Shown: positions 23,380-34,899, counted from the first letter of the stretch. The stretch is 64,000 nucleotides of DNA from Bombyx mori (GCF_030269925.1 NC_085129.1:17785501-17849500), one strand, 5' to 3'. Numbers and translations: made by a program. Notes: a model not told the origin generated them from the letters alone.

Positions 23380-23652
23380 TTAGACGCCATCAGCTCTAAC
23401 ACTAGGAGCAGGCTTAGAGACAACGGTAGCCGACGTGCAACCTAACCTAAGCATCAGCCCGCTGAGTTTCTCATCGGATCTTCTCAGTGGGTCGCGATTC
23501 CGATCCGGTAATAGATTCATTCGCGAAGCAGCTGCTCTTGAGTTGTTAGATCTCCTTTAGAGGCGCTCGGACAGCTGTTAGCCAATCCCACCCCTCCTGG
23601 CTGAGCCTTTGCTCGCCCACCTGTCCTGGTGAACACTGGAAAGATCTCCTTG
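23380..23652 (+). repeat. Family B variant (B2)
   Basis: CATCAGCTCTAACACTAGGA ... GCCCGCTGAGTTTCTCATCG ... CTCCTTTAGAGGCGCTCGG. Inverted match to 14001-14330. Confidence 0.6.
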
Positions 23653-23679
23653 ATAACGATAATCTTTCAATCATAAAAA

Positions 23680-23765
23680 AAAAACTGTCTTTAAGCCTTC
23701 TTTGAAGAAGGATATATTTTAGCGCTCAGGCGACACCGTGGATTCGCTCCAAAGCCTGTACCACC
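23680..23765 (-). repeat. Diverged family D fragment
   Basis: AGCCTTCTTTGAAGAAGGAT...CGACACCGTGG matches the FFKR...PSTVFP coding part, reversed and decayed. Confidence 0.45.
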
Positions 23766-23844
23766 TGTCTTGGCCATAAGATAAGATAAGATAAGACAAA
23801 TGTAATTTAAGTTACATTTATTATCTAGTTTTATTATTCGACAC

Positions 23845-23940
23845 GGGTTTCTTGATCGTCTTGCTGTATAGCATAGGCCTCCCCAAGGGTTCTCCATAAT
23901 ATTCTATCCTGCGTTTTTCTGCGTCTTGACCATACTATGT
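23845..23940 (-). pseudogene. Short non-LTR RT C-terminal fragment
   Basis: The minus strand reads TQDRILWRTLGEAYAIQQD, the last motif of the same LINE type as at 427-700. It is only about 90 bp long. Confidence 0.55.
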
Positions 23941-24462
23941 CTTAACTTTGTGGGTCTAGATAGCATAGATGAACTCCACTCGAGTGCTAGGCGTTGCGGC
24001 AAAAACGAAATGACGCATCATCTCAATTCTTCACAGCTCTCCTCGTGGAATAACCGAAGTCCCGCAGGGGAAATTAAAGTTCTCAATCTCCCTAGTATAC
24101 AGATTCAATTTGGCTTACTCCTTTGGCGATTCAGGCCAAGAGCGGATCATACGTAAGCCCAAAGTAGAATAGATCCTTCATCGCCTATTGCATGTATTAT
24201 TAACATAAACGTTATTCTGGGAAAATGCAACGTGTGTACATACTTTCTGAATTATAATTTAATGTTTATAAAACCAAGATACACGGTCTAGTTACTCATT
24301 AAAGACGTTCAACGTACGTCTACGGATTGACCTAGAATTAAAGATTATAATCCTTCTCTTTTAGACTAGAAAATAATTAAGGATTTGGCTTCGGAAGTTG
24401 TAAATAAAGATAGAATCAATAAAATTCAAGATCATAAGCACGACCTCAGAAAACCCACATAT

Positions 24463-24680
24463 GTGCACCGGCCGAATGCGGGACAGACTAGTGCACTGTC
24501 ACGCGGAGCGCGACTAGTCGCAGGGACACGCGGACTCACAGAGCCTACGCTACACACACATGATGTGTGCACCGGCAGAGTGCGGGACATACTAGTGCAC
24601 TGTCACGTGGAGCGCGACTAGTCGCAGGGACACGCGGACTCACAGAGCCTACGCCACACACACATGACACGGAGTCTTGC
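24463..24680. repeat. Second locus of the 106-bp minisatellite, two units
   Basis: Same unit with the GCGACTAGTCGC palindrome. Like the large array it terminates at GACACGGAGTCTT, so both loci share an end point. Confidence 0.88.
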
Positions 24681-25146
24681 ATTAACAAACAAAGGCAAAT
24701 CATCAAACCAAAATGCTTTAATCAAAAAACGAGTCTTATCTATTTATAAACTTTATTAATGTTGTGCACTTTTTAATTTATAACCGTCGTGCTTTGAATT
24801 AATTTCCTCGTACAAAGATACAAAACAGTTTTGTATAATAATAAATGCTAAAAAACCTTCAAAGGCTTCTTACGTAGACGTTGATTATTTCTATTGCAGA
24901 CATGTTTGATACTTATAACATGAAGTTTCCGTCCCAGTAGAAGCTATGGAAGGAAGATGATTTAATAAATTACTTTTATAGAAAGTTAAGTTTTGTCTCT
25001 CTTTCTCTAACGTAAGCTTTAGAATGAGAGGAAGAACAATTAGTTTAGTTTCCAGCGCATGTAATTTGTATTTCCGTATTGTGTTTCCTTCTACTCGCTA
25101 CGTCGCTTGCGTAGGCGATACGACAGCTTACTTTATTTATTTATTT

Positions 25147-25384
25147 TGTTATTGCTTAGATGGGTGGACGAGCTCACAGCCCACCTGGTGTTAAGTGGTT
25201 ACTGGAGCCCATAGACATTTACAACGTAAACGCGCCACCCACCTAGAGATATAAGTTCTAAGGTCTCAAGTATAGCTACAACAGTTGCCCTACCCTTCAA
25301 ATAGAAACGCATTACTTCTTCACGGCAGAAATAGGCGGGGTGGTGGTACCTACCCGTGGGCTCACAAGAGATCCGACCACTAGT
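25147..25384 (-). repeat. Family A SINE body
   Basis: TTGTTATTGCTTAGATGGGT ... CAAGAGATCCGACCACTAGT. Complete, directly followed by another repeat at 25388. Confidence 0.82.
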
Positions 25385-25387
25385 TAC

Positions 25388-25516
25388 TTAAAGGTAGCCA
25401 GCCTGTTGTCTTTCGCAGCGTTCGAACTATTTCCATGTCCAATTTCGTTGAAATCGGTTCATTGATTTGGGACGTAAAGACTCAATAAACAGACAGGCTC
25501 GCGTTCGTAACAATAA
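25388..25516 (+). repeat. LINE-like tail
   Basis: AATTTCGTTGAAATCGGTTC and AATAAACAGACAGGCTCGCG are typical of LINE 3' regions. The copy is single in this window. Confidence 0.4.
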
Positions 25517-25994
25517 TATTATTTGGTATATATATTCTGACATGCAGTTTAAAAGCATATTCCGAAAATAATAATGTTGACCTATGAAGTTGTCATTTTA
25601 CACACACTGGCCATTTGGAAACGTTATTTAAAATCCGACTGCCAATAAATTCAAAATTGAATGGAATTTTATTTTGAAAACATGGATGGGTATTTCCCAA
25701 TTAGCGATTTGTTTATAGATTAGTGGTTTTGTTTTAGCTACATTTATTTATATTTTTAATTAATATGGACACGATCAAAATACGAGTTTTATGATATTTT
25801 AGTTTCTTCCCGGTAGCAATGACGCACATAACGACTCACAACTTTAATGACGTGTAAGCAGTGAACACTAGAAACAAATGCAAGACGTGTTTTTTTGTTT
25901 TAATCGCAACCGAAACGGAATATTTTTATCCATTTAACGAACCCCGTGGTTTCCCAAAAACTGAAGACTACAACGAAAAACTAAAGGCGATAGT

Positions 25995-26307
25995 GGAAGC
26001 CAAACGATGCCATAGAGCCAACAGAGAAGCTGAGAAGTGCGCGTTTGGGATGGTATGGACATGTGATGAGACGAAATGAATATGAGGTTGGTAAGAGAAT
26101 GTTAACTATGAATGTGGAAGGATATAGAGGAAGAGGTAGACCTAAGAACAAATTAATGGATTGCGTGAAAGACGATATGGGTAAGAGGGGAGTGAGCGAA
26201 GAAATGGTATATGATAGAAGAATATTAAAGGAGAAAAAATGTTGCGCCGACCCCAGGCGACTGGGAGAAAGGCAGAATAATGATGATATGAGCGGAAGCC
26301 AAACGAT
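25995..26307 (+). mobile_element. LINE fragment inserted in mariner, 14-bp target-site duplication
   Basis: GGAAGCCAAACGAT is present at 25995-26008 and 26294-26307. The 285-bp insert encodes FGMVWTC-like and then GWYGHVMRR...GRGRPK...DCVKDDM...CADPRRLG in shifted frames, ending with a short (ATG)n-type tail. It is the 3' end of the LINE family also seen at 30.3, 45.0, 48.1 and 51.9 kb. Confidence 0.8.
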
Positions 26308-26511
26308 ATTGGATCATTTGGCTCAAATTGACAAGGTACTAATTTTTTTTTAGCGGATGCAGTACGAACTGAAAGATACCCAGAATGTCGAACGCGTTAA
26401 GGAGTGCCTTGCGTTGCTTAAAAGACATAGAAAACTAAGATATTTTTGACCGCATTGTCACTTGCGACGATAAATGCATTATTTTTGAAAATCGTAAACG
26501 GTCATCGTTTA

Positions 26512-26755
26512 GGCTAGACCCACTGTGGGCGCTGCAGGCCTAAAGGAGGGCGGTAAGAGACCCAGAAAAAAACGGGGGCGTTGTGTAGAGGCTTGGGAGG
26601 CGATTTATAATTTCATCTAGGAGGACTCTTAGACACCGACTGAGCCTTCGCTATAGTGGTTTTTAAGTAGTTGAAAAAATAGGGGCGCTAAAAAATAATT
26701 TATTCTCAAAGTGACCAGTAGATATAATAAGTTTGGGAACCCCTGGGCTAGACCC
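26512..26755. mobile_element. hAT-like MITE inserted in the mariner relic
   Basis: GGCTAGACCC is repeated at 26512-26521 and 26746-26755 around a 224-bp insert. The right end, GTTTGGGAACCCCTG, resembles hAT termini (CAGGGGTTCCCAAAC when reversed). The left end is diverged. Removing the insert rejoins the mariner reading. Confidence 0.65.
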
Positions 26756-27147
26756 TGCTTCAGCACGCAGGTAATGTTCCAAACGAAAACTTACCGTCTT
26801 ACTTACTCTTACTCGTGGTCTAGGGCCGGTATAATTTAACACAACTTCATGCCAAATGGCACCAGCATTGCTGCGGATGTAATATAAGGAACTGGACATA
26901 ATGATGGAGAAGCTCGCGAATCTCCGACCAGCCTTGGTCAATCGCTCGTTCCCGCTGCTCCTACACGACAATGCTCGACTTCATACGCCACAACAGAGGG
27001 TCTCTAAGCTATAAGACTTAGGGTTGGAGCTTTTGCGTCATCCATCATACCTACGCCGTACGCGGACATACTGTTACCTTTACAAAGCTTGGAAAGCTTC
27101 TTGACAGGAAAAAACATACCCTATTGACGTCCCGAAGGTACTCGGTA

Positions 27148-27574
27148 TTTATATATTAATACGTGAACCAAAAACTTTTATACCCCTTTTTAAAAAAATT
27201 GCGCCGGCGGAGGAGTATGAAATTGACCACACTTATAGAGAATATAGGGAAGGAGTGCAGAATGTTAATGTTTTTTTTAAATCATGCCTAAAAAATACAT
27301 TAAATCAATAAAAAAACATTACACACATCGCATGCATAGGTACTATTTGTTTATTGTCAAACTTTTCTTATTGCTTACAGTGTGCAGTCAAATTGAGAAT
27401 AGTTTAAATATTGTTTGTCTTTACTAATATTTTTCTAAAGTATAGTCTTGGCGAAATCTGGGATTATGATTATAGAATATTAATAGTCTTTGACAATAGA
27501 ATCATAATATTGTACAAACTTATAATTTCAATTAATTATAGTCGAATTTCGACTACTGGGGGGGGGTCCACTAG
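27148..27574 (+). mobile_element. Non-autonomous Helitron, family 1
   Basis: The 5' end TTTATATATTAATACGTGAA has T for C at the second base of the usual TC. The 3' end has the palindrome GTCGAATTTCGAC followed by CTAG (27571-27574) before T. The element is 427 bp, has no coding capacity, and lies against the end of the mariner relic. Confidence 0.75.
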
Positions 27575-27621
27575 TTTGAATAAAAGTCTTAATCGCAAGT
27601 CCTAAGCACAAGGCCCGGCCA

Positions 27622-27905
27622 TGTTTTTTTTTTTTTTTTTTTTTTTATTGTCTTTGTAGGCAGACGGGCATACGGCCCACCTGATGGTGAGTGGTTACCG
27701 TCGCCCATGGACTTCAGCAATGCCAGGGGCAGAGCCAAGCCGCTGCCTACCGCTTAATACTCTCCATAAGCCTCGTTTGAAGAAGGACATGTCATAGCGC
27801 TCGGGAAACACCGTGGAGGGGAGCTCATTCCATAGCCGGATGGTACGTGGCAAAAAAGATCTCTGTCTCAAAAAAGATGTCGCATTGCTGATGTCTATGA
27901 GCGAC
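27622..27905 (-). mobile_element. Family D LINE 3' end, with poly(A)
   Basis: Reverse-complement copy: a poly(T) run at 27623-27646, then the tail and the coding part for RLWNELPSTVFPERYDMSFF. It is close to the copy at 50.6-50.85 kb, so it is fairly young. Confidence 0.7.
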
Positions 27906-28134
27906 TATGATCGCTTATCTATTACAATAAAAAAAACGCATAATAACACAAAACGAATAAAGATTTATGAATTCTTAGGATTTAGGAAAGATATCAATCT
28001 TTTTGGCATTTAAAATCTAAATGACTAAAATATTGTATCTTTTTGACATTTGAAATCTAAATCTTAACGTAAATGTTGATATTATGTAAATGATAGAATC
28101 GAAATAATGGATGTAATAAAAGAAGGAGTTTAAA

Positions 28135-28555
28135 TCTATATATTAATACGTGAAGCAAAAACTTTGTATCCCTTTTTACGAATATTGCGCGGACGGAGGA
28201 GTATGAAATTTTCCACACTTATAGAGAATATAGAGAAGAAGTGCACAATGCTAATATTTTTTTTAAATAATGCGTAAAAGATACATTAAATCAATAAAGA
28301 AAACATTACACACACTACATACCATGTATTTGACGCACACACGCATGCATAATATTTATTGTCAAACTTTTGTTCTTGACGTCTGTTGTCAAATTGAGAA
28401 TAGATTAAATATTGTTTGTCTTTGTTAATATTTTTTATAGTGTAGTCTTGGCGAAATTTGTGATGATAGAAGTATAAAATACAATCATAATAATGTACAA
28501 AATTACAATTACAATTAATTATAGTCGAATTTCGACTACTGCGATGTCCATCTAG
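28135..28555 (+). mobile_element. Non-autonomous Helitron, family 1
   Basis: It starts A|TCTATATATTAATACGTGAA and ends with hairpin GTCGAATTTCGAC and CTAG|T, exactly the Helitron terminal rules. It is 421 bp and well conserved. Confidence 0.82.
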
Positions 28556-29111
28556 TAAAAATAGAAATTCGTCAAAGAAAAATTAAAAACTATAAAGCGC
28601 TTAAATCTCGAACCAAAAGGGTGATTGACTACAAGAATGCGAACGGAGTTTAAAAGAAAAACAACGCTGCCGTCAACTTGTACGGGCGACCTTAATAATG
28701 ACGTCAGAATTCTAATAGGTCTAAGGAAAAAACCCGGATCGCTTCGAGCACGGTGCTTATTAAAAAATACACCGAATATAATATTTAGATTTATTCGTTC
28801 CACGGTTTGTTTGTGGTTCGATGCAATTCTCGAAATAAGAGTGGCATTTCAGTTGGTATTAACATTTGGGAAATATTTTAGAGATGCAATGACCCCAAAG
28901 ATTTCTGTCTTAGTTGAATGAATTGGGCCTCACAAGTTCGTAAGACGTCCTATCATAAGACGTCATATCCTTTCCGTATACGCAAAGTTTATTCTGGTTG
29001 TCTTTGTCAATTTAACTTAAAATTCTGAACTAAGATCACCAGAATTTTTATTCTCAGTTTTAATTTGGCTCGCCGTAATACCAAACCTAGCGTGAGATAT
29101 GCTGGAGAATT

Positions 29112-29355
29112 TACTGGTGGTAGAACCTCTTCTGAGTCCGCACGTGTTGGTACCACCACCCTGCCTATTTCCGCCGTGAAGCAGTAATGCGTTTTGGTTT
29201 GAAGGGTGGGGCAGCCGTTGTAACAATACTGAGACCTTAGAACTTATATCTCAAGATCGGTGGCGCATTTACGTTGTAGATGTCTATGGACTCCAGTAAC
29301 CACTTAACACCAGGTGGGGTGTGAGCTCGTCCACCCATCTAAGCAATAAAAAAAA
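29112..29355 (+). repeat. Family A SINE body
   Basis: ACTGGTGGTAGAACCTCTTC ... CCATCTAAGCAATAAAAAAA. Complete. Confidence 0.85.
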
Positions 29356-29574
29356 TTCAAAAGTATTTGTGCAATTGTATTCGGCTCTCGCTAGATTTCA
29401 ATAGATATAGTAATAATTATCGGACATGCCAAAGCCGTACGTACGGTCTGTTTGTAACTCCACACCAACCCAGCTGGGTACGTCTATTCGTATGTAATAT
29501 AATAACCGGGTACAAGTTACATCCGGCTATGCGGTTCCAAACTAGGAGCCAGATAACCGGTACCACGGGAACAA

Positions 29575-29692
29575 AAATAACGGAGATAAAAATAAACATG
29601 TATATTAAACACCCAGATAAAGACCAAACAAACCGGTTCATCACAGGAATGTTTGCCCTGTGTGAAAATCGAACCCACGCCATCGCCCGAAG
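29575..29692 (-). repeat. Family C SINE, partial
   Basis: The minus strand reads GTGGGTTCGATTTTCACAC, then GTTTGTTTGGTCTTTATCTG. Same order as at 57.1 kb. Confidence 0.65.
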
Positions 29693-29723
29693 CATGTTTT
29701 AACGGATCTCCCGGATTCACTGT

Positions 29724-29938
29724 CGGTGCTTTTAGGACCCTCAAGCATCGGCCACCGTCCTCGTCGAACTCGTCGACTACGACGAAGAGTTCGGCGAGCG
29801 AACTAATCCATAGACACAGCCCACTGAGTTTCTCGCCGGATCTTCTCAGTGGGCTGTGATTCCGATCCGGTGGTAGATTCTGCGCAGCACTGCTCTTGCT
29901 AGGGTTAGTGTTAGCAATTTCTCTCAGGTTGAGCCTGG
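29724..29938 (+). repeat. Family B SINE, 3' truncated
   Basis: CGGTGCTTTTAGGACCCTCA ... GACACAGCCCACTGAGTTTC ... TTAGCAATTTCTCTCAGG. Confidence 0.7.
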
Positions 29939-30321
29939 GGCGGATAGCTATCATACAACGCAAGATAATTGACAGATGCCTGAATCTCGCTTACGACATT
30001 TTCAAGACATGATTGCATATGTACAAGTTCCGAATAACAACATTCGGACCGTCGGTCTACCGAGCAATGTCACCCGCTCGGTGGAAGATCTTCCCTTTGT
30101 CGTATATCTCTACAAGCCCGTGAGCTCACCTACCCGCCCGAGCGTAGCTGGATTAGCGTTTTAGGGGAATGGGTAGGGAGAAAAAAGCTACCTACTGACA
30201 CCACCGTGTCAGGGCAGTCAGAACATAACTAGGTCTTAAATCTTTTGGCGCAGAATGCGTACACGAATTCTCAGGTGTCTAATCTTCTTCTTTTTCTTCA
30301 CCTTAAAATAATAATAATAAT

Positions 30322-30540
30322 GGGGTCGGCACAGCTAATTTTTCTCTTCCATTCTCTTCTATCAGCCGTCATCTCAACACTCACTCCTCTCTCTCTCTCA
30401 TATCGTCATTCACACACTCCATCCATGTCTTCTTCGGTCGACCTCTTCCCCCTCTACCTTGCACTACCATTTCCATACATCTCCTAGTCACATGCATCTT
30501 CTCTATACGCATCGCATATCAAAATCACGCTATCCGTCGT
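30322..30540 (-). pseudogene. LINE 3' fragment (WYGHVMRR type)
   Basis: Nearly the same sequence as 51872-52140 and 48087-48395: the reverse complement of the GRGRPKKTWMECVNDDMRERG coding region and the CADPT end, preceded by an (ATT)n tract. It breaks off near 30540. Confidence 0.65.
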
Positions 30541-30544
30541 CTAA

Positions 30545-31500
30545 TAAATTAAATATTTTAATGGACGATGAATTTGCGTACAGTGACTCATTCCTTATCG
30601 CTATACAATAAAAGATCCTTCCTTATTCGCTCTTCCTTCATTCGCGTTTTCACTATTCGCGGATTGCAAAAAATAAGACTCAATTCATAGATTCGCCGCT
30701 AAAGATTTCTTTATTCGTGGCTCCAACCGGTACACATATGTTAATAAAAAGGATTTCTATATGTAAGTATCCAGCCGAATATCCTTTGTAAATGCGCTTT
30801 TCTATATTAACGGCTTCTGTATTTGCGGCATATTCACGGAAAATATACCCCGGGAATAAAGACTGGGATCTAAGACTTGGATCCAGTCTCACATCTCACT
30901 TTTTTATGTCTTGTCCCGGACCATTTTTCCATCTGCACTAGAATTAGTGTATTGCGTTAGGCTATAAAATTAGTACACAAGATCTATGCGATATTATAGA
31001 GATTGTAGATGCAGTTGTTGTAGTTCTGCTTCTAACTGTATTAGGTAGGCGCTGACACGAAGGATGTTATACACAGTGAGTACAAATATGTACTGCTTTA
31101 AATGGTTTATTGAAGATAAGTATGTACGCAAACAAACTATAACAGGAGTGGTACGATAAAGAAATAACATATAGGAGTAGTAAAGCACCGACACGAACGA
31201 TAGGTAGCACAGCGATTTTGTTGAATTGTAAGGCGGTTGCCCAAGTAGTGGCGAGTAAGTGAGTCGCCACAAGATGAATAATGTACCAGTCAGGTTTTAA
31301 TAACTGAACTATTATTATAGTACGTACGGAGCGTTGTTTGTATGTTTCCAACAAGTCGCAGGCCAACATTACGTGTAATTACACGGAACGTTATAGTATG
31401 ATTCGGAAAACTGCGCGGAAAATACCGCGATAAGCGTCGTCGTAATGTGATTGTTTGAGAAGTTTAACGTTGGAGAGGACTGAACGATACAAACGTAATT
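30545..31500. other. No feature recognised
   Basis: Contains repeated TTATTCG and ATTCGCG words at 30.6-30.85 kb and frames of up to 100 residues without recognisable motifs. Could hold an old retroposon. Confidence 0.35.
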
Positions 31501-31505
31501 AATGG

Positions 31506-31740
31506 TTTTTTTTTTATTGCTTAGGTGGACGAGCTCACAGCCCACCTGGTGTTAAGTGGTTACTGGAGCCCATAGACATTTACAACGAAAATGCGCCACC
31601 CACCTTGAGATTTAAGTTGTAAGGTCTCAGTATAGTCTGCTGCCCCACCCTTCAAGCCGAAACACATTACTGCTTCACGGCAGAAATAGGCGGGGTGGTG
31701 GTACCTACCCGTGCGAACTCACATGAGGTCCTACCGCCAG
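31506..31740 (-). repeat. Family A SINE body, left member of head-to-head pair
   Basis: TTTTTTTTTATTGCTTAGGT ... CATGAGGTCCTACCGCCAG. Small deletions near the middle. Confidence 0.82.
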
Positions 31741-31821
31741 AAAAAAATGTGTAAAGATTTCAGTGGAACAAAGAGAAACTTACGATACATTCGCGATTCT
31801 TTTTTAAAACGGGATATTACA

Positions 31822-32064
31822 ACTGGTGGTAGGAACTCTTGTGAGTTCGCGCGGGTAGGTACCACCGCCTTACGTATTTCTGCCGTGAAGCGGTAATGTG
31901 TTTCGGATTGAATGGTAGGGCAGCCGTTGTAACTACACTGAGACCTTAGAACTTATATCTCAAGGTGTGTGCCGCATTTACGTTGTAGATGTCGATGGGC
32001 TCCAGTAACCACTTAACACTAGATGGGCTGTGAGCTCGTCCACCCATCTAAGCAAAAAAAAAAA
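31822..32064 (+). repeat. Family A SINE body, right member of head-to-head pair
   Basis: CTGGTGGTAGGAACTCTTGT ... CCATCTAAGCAAAAAAAAAA. Complete. Confidence 0.85.
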
Positions 32065-32265
32065 CGAAAAAAAAAAAAAAACGCATATTCAGCATACCTA
32101 CGCTATCTCACTCACTTACACGTTACAACGTATCTCACAATCCCTAAATGCCTAATCCTAATCATTCAAATAATGATCTAACGATCACATTCATCAAATC
32201 CTAATAACGAACTCAGAACTTGAGATTAGGAATAGGCAGATTGAGATTGCTTGCTAAGTAAAGTA

Positions 32266-32443
32266 TTGGTATTCGATGCGCAAAAAAAATATATTTCTAG
32301 TTCTATTAAAATCATTTCAATCCTACAGCTAGATTCGTTAAAATAGATTTTTTTCAAGTATTTCAACTTTAAATTATTAGTCTACTGTAAAGTTCACGCT
32401 TTGTCGCTTAGTCACGTTTGCCTTTCAAGCGTCGATTTTAAAT
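32266..32443. repeat. Same MITE family as 37.1 kb, left TIR missing
   Basis: Shares ATTCGATGCGCAAAAAAAAT, CTACAGCTAGATTCGTTAAA and the right end TTTGCCTTTCAAGCGTCGAT. The left part is replaced by the inverted-repeat arm at 32.1 kb. Confidence 0.6.
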
Positions 32444-33323
32444 CGAGGGGTGAAGGCTATATAGTTTAGAAGCGACATTTCTTTTAACACGCGACATTAA
32501 TATCCTCGTAATTAGAGGTGCGTTTTGAATTCATTTAAGTTTACTCCATTGAAATAGCTGAAGATTTTCTTATTTTAAGACAATTATTCCAAATTTTAAA
32601 ATTTTAAAATTTTTCGTGATAGATATAACTAAGATAGATAGATAGAACATAGAACTAAGTGGGCGCACACAGACTAAGCGTAAGTAACCGCTGGCGGTTT
32701 TTTTTTTTATTTGTGACACATATTTTGCGAAAGAACAATGGCAGCTTTCTATACAACATTTTACCTGATATCTATTTGAGGCGTCTTGAAATAAAAAAAA
32801 ATGCTAAAACGATAGGAATAACATAGCTTAAGCTTAATCAGAAATATTTTGGTTATGAGAAAGTCACAAAAAAAGATATTAACGTTTTTACTTTATAATT
32901 TGAGGCTATCTATCAATAATAGATGTCTCTAATTTTTGTAGGTACGGACTATAAAACAAATTGAAAAAATAAGTAAACGATATGTTTAAATAATATTTTT
33001 AGTTTCATTATCATAGATGGACCAAGGATACACCTCTAATAGTACTCGAGTAAATAGGTACCCTTAGCAATTGCAGAGCTACCTAGGTACATATACATAT
33101 TATGTAGTTTGTTCTTTCTTCTTTGTAAATGTGTAAAAGTGCGTGTCAGAGATAAGTACTTTTAGCCTTTGAACGCCAGAGTTACATATTTGCGATGAAC
33201 GAAGGCTTGCAACGCTAATTTATTAGAGTAGACTATAGAATCAGTTGTCATACTGTTAAGATTATTGTCATCTGCAGTGCTACCATTACTATTATTTAGT
33301 TATTTTATAGATAATTAATATTA

Positions 33324-33723
33324 CTAGAGGTCCCACAGTAGTCGAAATTCGACTATAATTAATTGGAATTATAAGTTTGTACACATACTATAATCACAAA
33401 TTTCGCCAAGGCTACACTATAATTTTTTTTAATAAAGACAAACAATATTTAATCTATTCTCAATTTGACCACAGACGTCAAGAACAAAAGTTTGACAATA
33501 AATAGTATGCATCCGTGTGTGCGTCAAATACTATGTTATGTAGTGTGTGTAATGTTTTCTTTATTGATTTAATGTATCGTTTATGCATTATTTTAAAAAA
33601 ATATTAGCATTGTGCACTTCTTCTCTATATTCTCTATAAGTGTGCAAACTTTCATACTCTTCCGTCCGCGCAATTTTCGTAAAAAGGGATACAAAGTTTT
33701 TGCTTCACATATTAATATATAGA
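33324..33723 (-). mobile_element. Non-autonomous Helitron, family 1
   Basis: Reverse copy. The CTAG end lies at 33324-33327, the palindrome GTCGAAATTCGAC nearby, and the TC end at 33723. The flanking bases give A...T insertion. Length 400 bp. Confidence 0.82.
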
Positions 33724-33934
33724 TTATTTATCATTTTAAATAATTTATGAAAATATTTATCAAAAATACGGCCTTTTTTGTGGCAATAGTATTAATGCCA
33801 TCCTTTACAAATATATTAAACCGGAAGTACACAAAAATCGAATTAAAAGCTTATTACATTTTTTCGTGGCTTTGCCACGTAAATCTAACATCGTATAAAA
33901 AACAAGCAAATAAAATAATTAAATTTCGTTTATA

Positions 33935-34126
33935 TCAGCTTAATCTAAGACGCCTTTTAAAACGTTCAGGTAAAAAATTGCCATTCGTCTTTGCATCCAC
34001 GAAGATGATGTATGGACGCACATTGAGCAAAATGTTGTCGGAGCTGGTTATTGACATCTGATAGCAATTGGAAAAGTTCGCCGGATGTTTTCTTAAAATT
34101 CGAATTTTCTTATGAAACAAGATCAA
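33935..34126 (-). pseudogene. Possible PIF/Harbinger transposase fragment
   Basis: The 63-residue frame contains HPANFSNCYQMSITSSDNIL and LNVRPYI, resembling the FRMS-x-FD-LL-x-V-P-I region near the N-terminus of Harbinger-type transposases. It lies inside the 32.1-34.9 kb inverted-repeat structure. The match is from pattern memory only. Confidence 0.35.
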
Positions 34127-34235
34127 ATCAACGGTTGGTAAGTGGATAGACCCAATACAGTATTCGAAATTTTTTTTGACGTCTTTTTTTTTTTCTATTT
34201 CTTATTACCAGAGCTACAATACATACTGCTTTTTC

Positions 34236-34478
34236 ACTGATGATAGGACCTCTTGTGAGACACACGGGTAGGTACCACACCTTTCCTATTTCTGCCGTTT
34301 AGCAGTAAAGCGTTTCGGTTTGAAGGGTCGGGCAGCCGTCGTAACTATACTGAGACCTTAGACCTCATATCTCAAGGTTGGTGGCAGCACTTCCGTTGTA
34401 GATGTCTATGGGCTCCGGGAACCACTTAGCACCAGGTGGGCTGTAAGCTCGTCCACCCATCTATGCAATAAAAAAAAC
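34236..34478 (+). repeat. Family A SINE body
   Basis: ACTGATGATAGGACCTCTTG ... CCATCTATGCAATAAAAAAA. Complete but diverged. It is inside the 32.1-34.9 kb structure. Confidence 0.8.
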
Positions 34479-34899
34479 TAAAAAAAATCCATCTTCAAAC
34501 TTCAAGTATGCATCTTGAACGGTTTGCGGTTATAGCGGTTAACCGCTCCCGTGAAAAAACTGTAGTACAGCCTAGTAGAGGCGGGTCATACTAGGTAAAT
34601 CAGATACTAGGTCCACCTGTTCCTAATCTTTAGATATACATAATCCAAATACCTAATCCACATAATCTTCCTAATCTGATTCACAACCAATACTTTACTT
34701 AGCAAGCAATCTCAATCTGCCTATTCCTAATCTCAAGTTCTGAGTTCGTTATTAGGATTTGATGAATGTGATCGTTGGATCATTATTTGAATGATTAGGA
34801 TTAGGCATTTAGGGATTGTGACATACGTTGCAACGCGTGAGTGAGTGAGATAGCGCAGGAACAGGTGGGAGCCTATGCTGAACATTCGATTTTATGTTT

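Larger units (their letters stand above)
25900..27130 (+). pseudogene. Mariner transposase relic broken by two insertions
   Basis: Separated blocks on the plus strand match mariner transposases in order. NEPRGFPKTEDYNEKLKAIV lies near 25938-25996. TILDHLAQIDKV follows at about 26306-26340. Then come MQYELKDTQNVERVKECL and RHRKL at 26360-26450, and FENRKRSSFRLD up to 26520. The last blocks are RPALVNRSFPLLLHDNAR and LHTPQQRVSKL at 26925-27010. Frameshifts and stops are frequent. A LINE (26009-26293) and a MITE (26522-26745) are inserted in it. The HDNAR block holds the second catalytic aspartate region. No intact ends were identified. Confidence 0.75.
32108..34890. mobile_element. Composite structure bounded by ~165-bp inverted repeats
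   Basis: The arm at 32108-32270 is repeated in reverse at about 34690-34870 with few mismatches: TCACAATCCCTAAATGCCTA, ATCCTAATCATTCAAATAAT, AGATTAGGAATAGGCAGATT. Between the arms lie part of a TIR element, a Helitron, a Harbinger-like fragment and a family A SINE. It may be a DNA transposon filled by later insertions, or two inverted copies of one repeat. Confidence 0.5.

Noticed and set aside
29417..29963. Frames of 90-148 residues
   Set aside because: They cross family B and family C SINEs and switch composition at the repeat edges.
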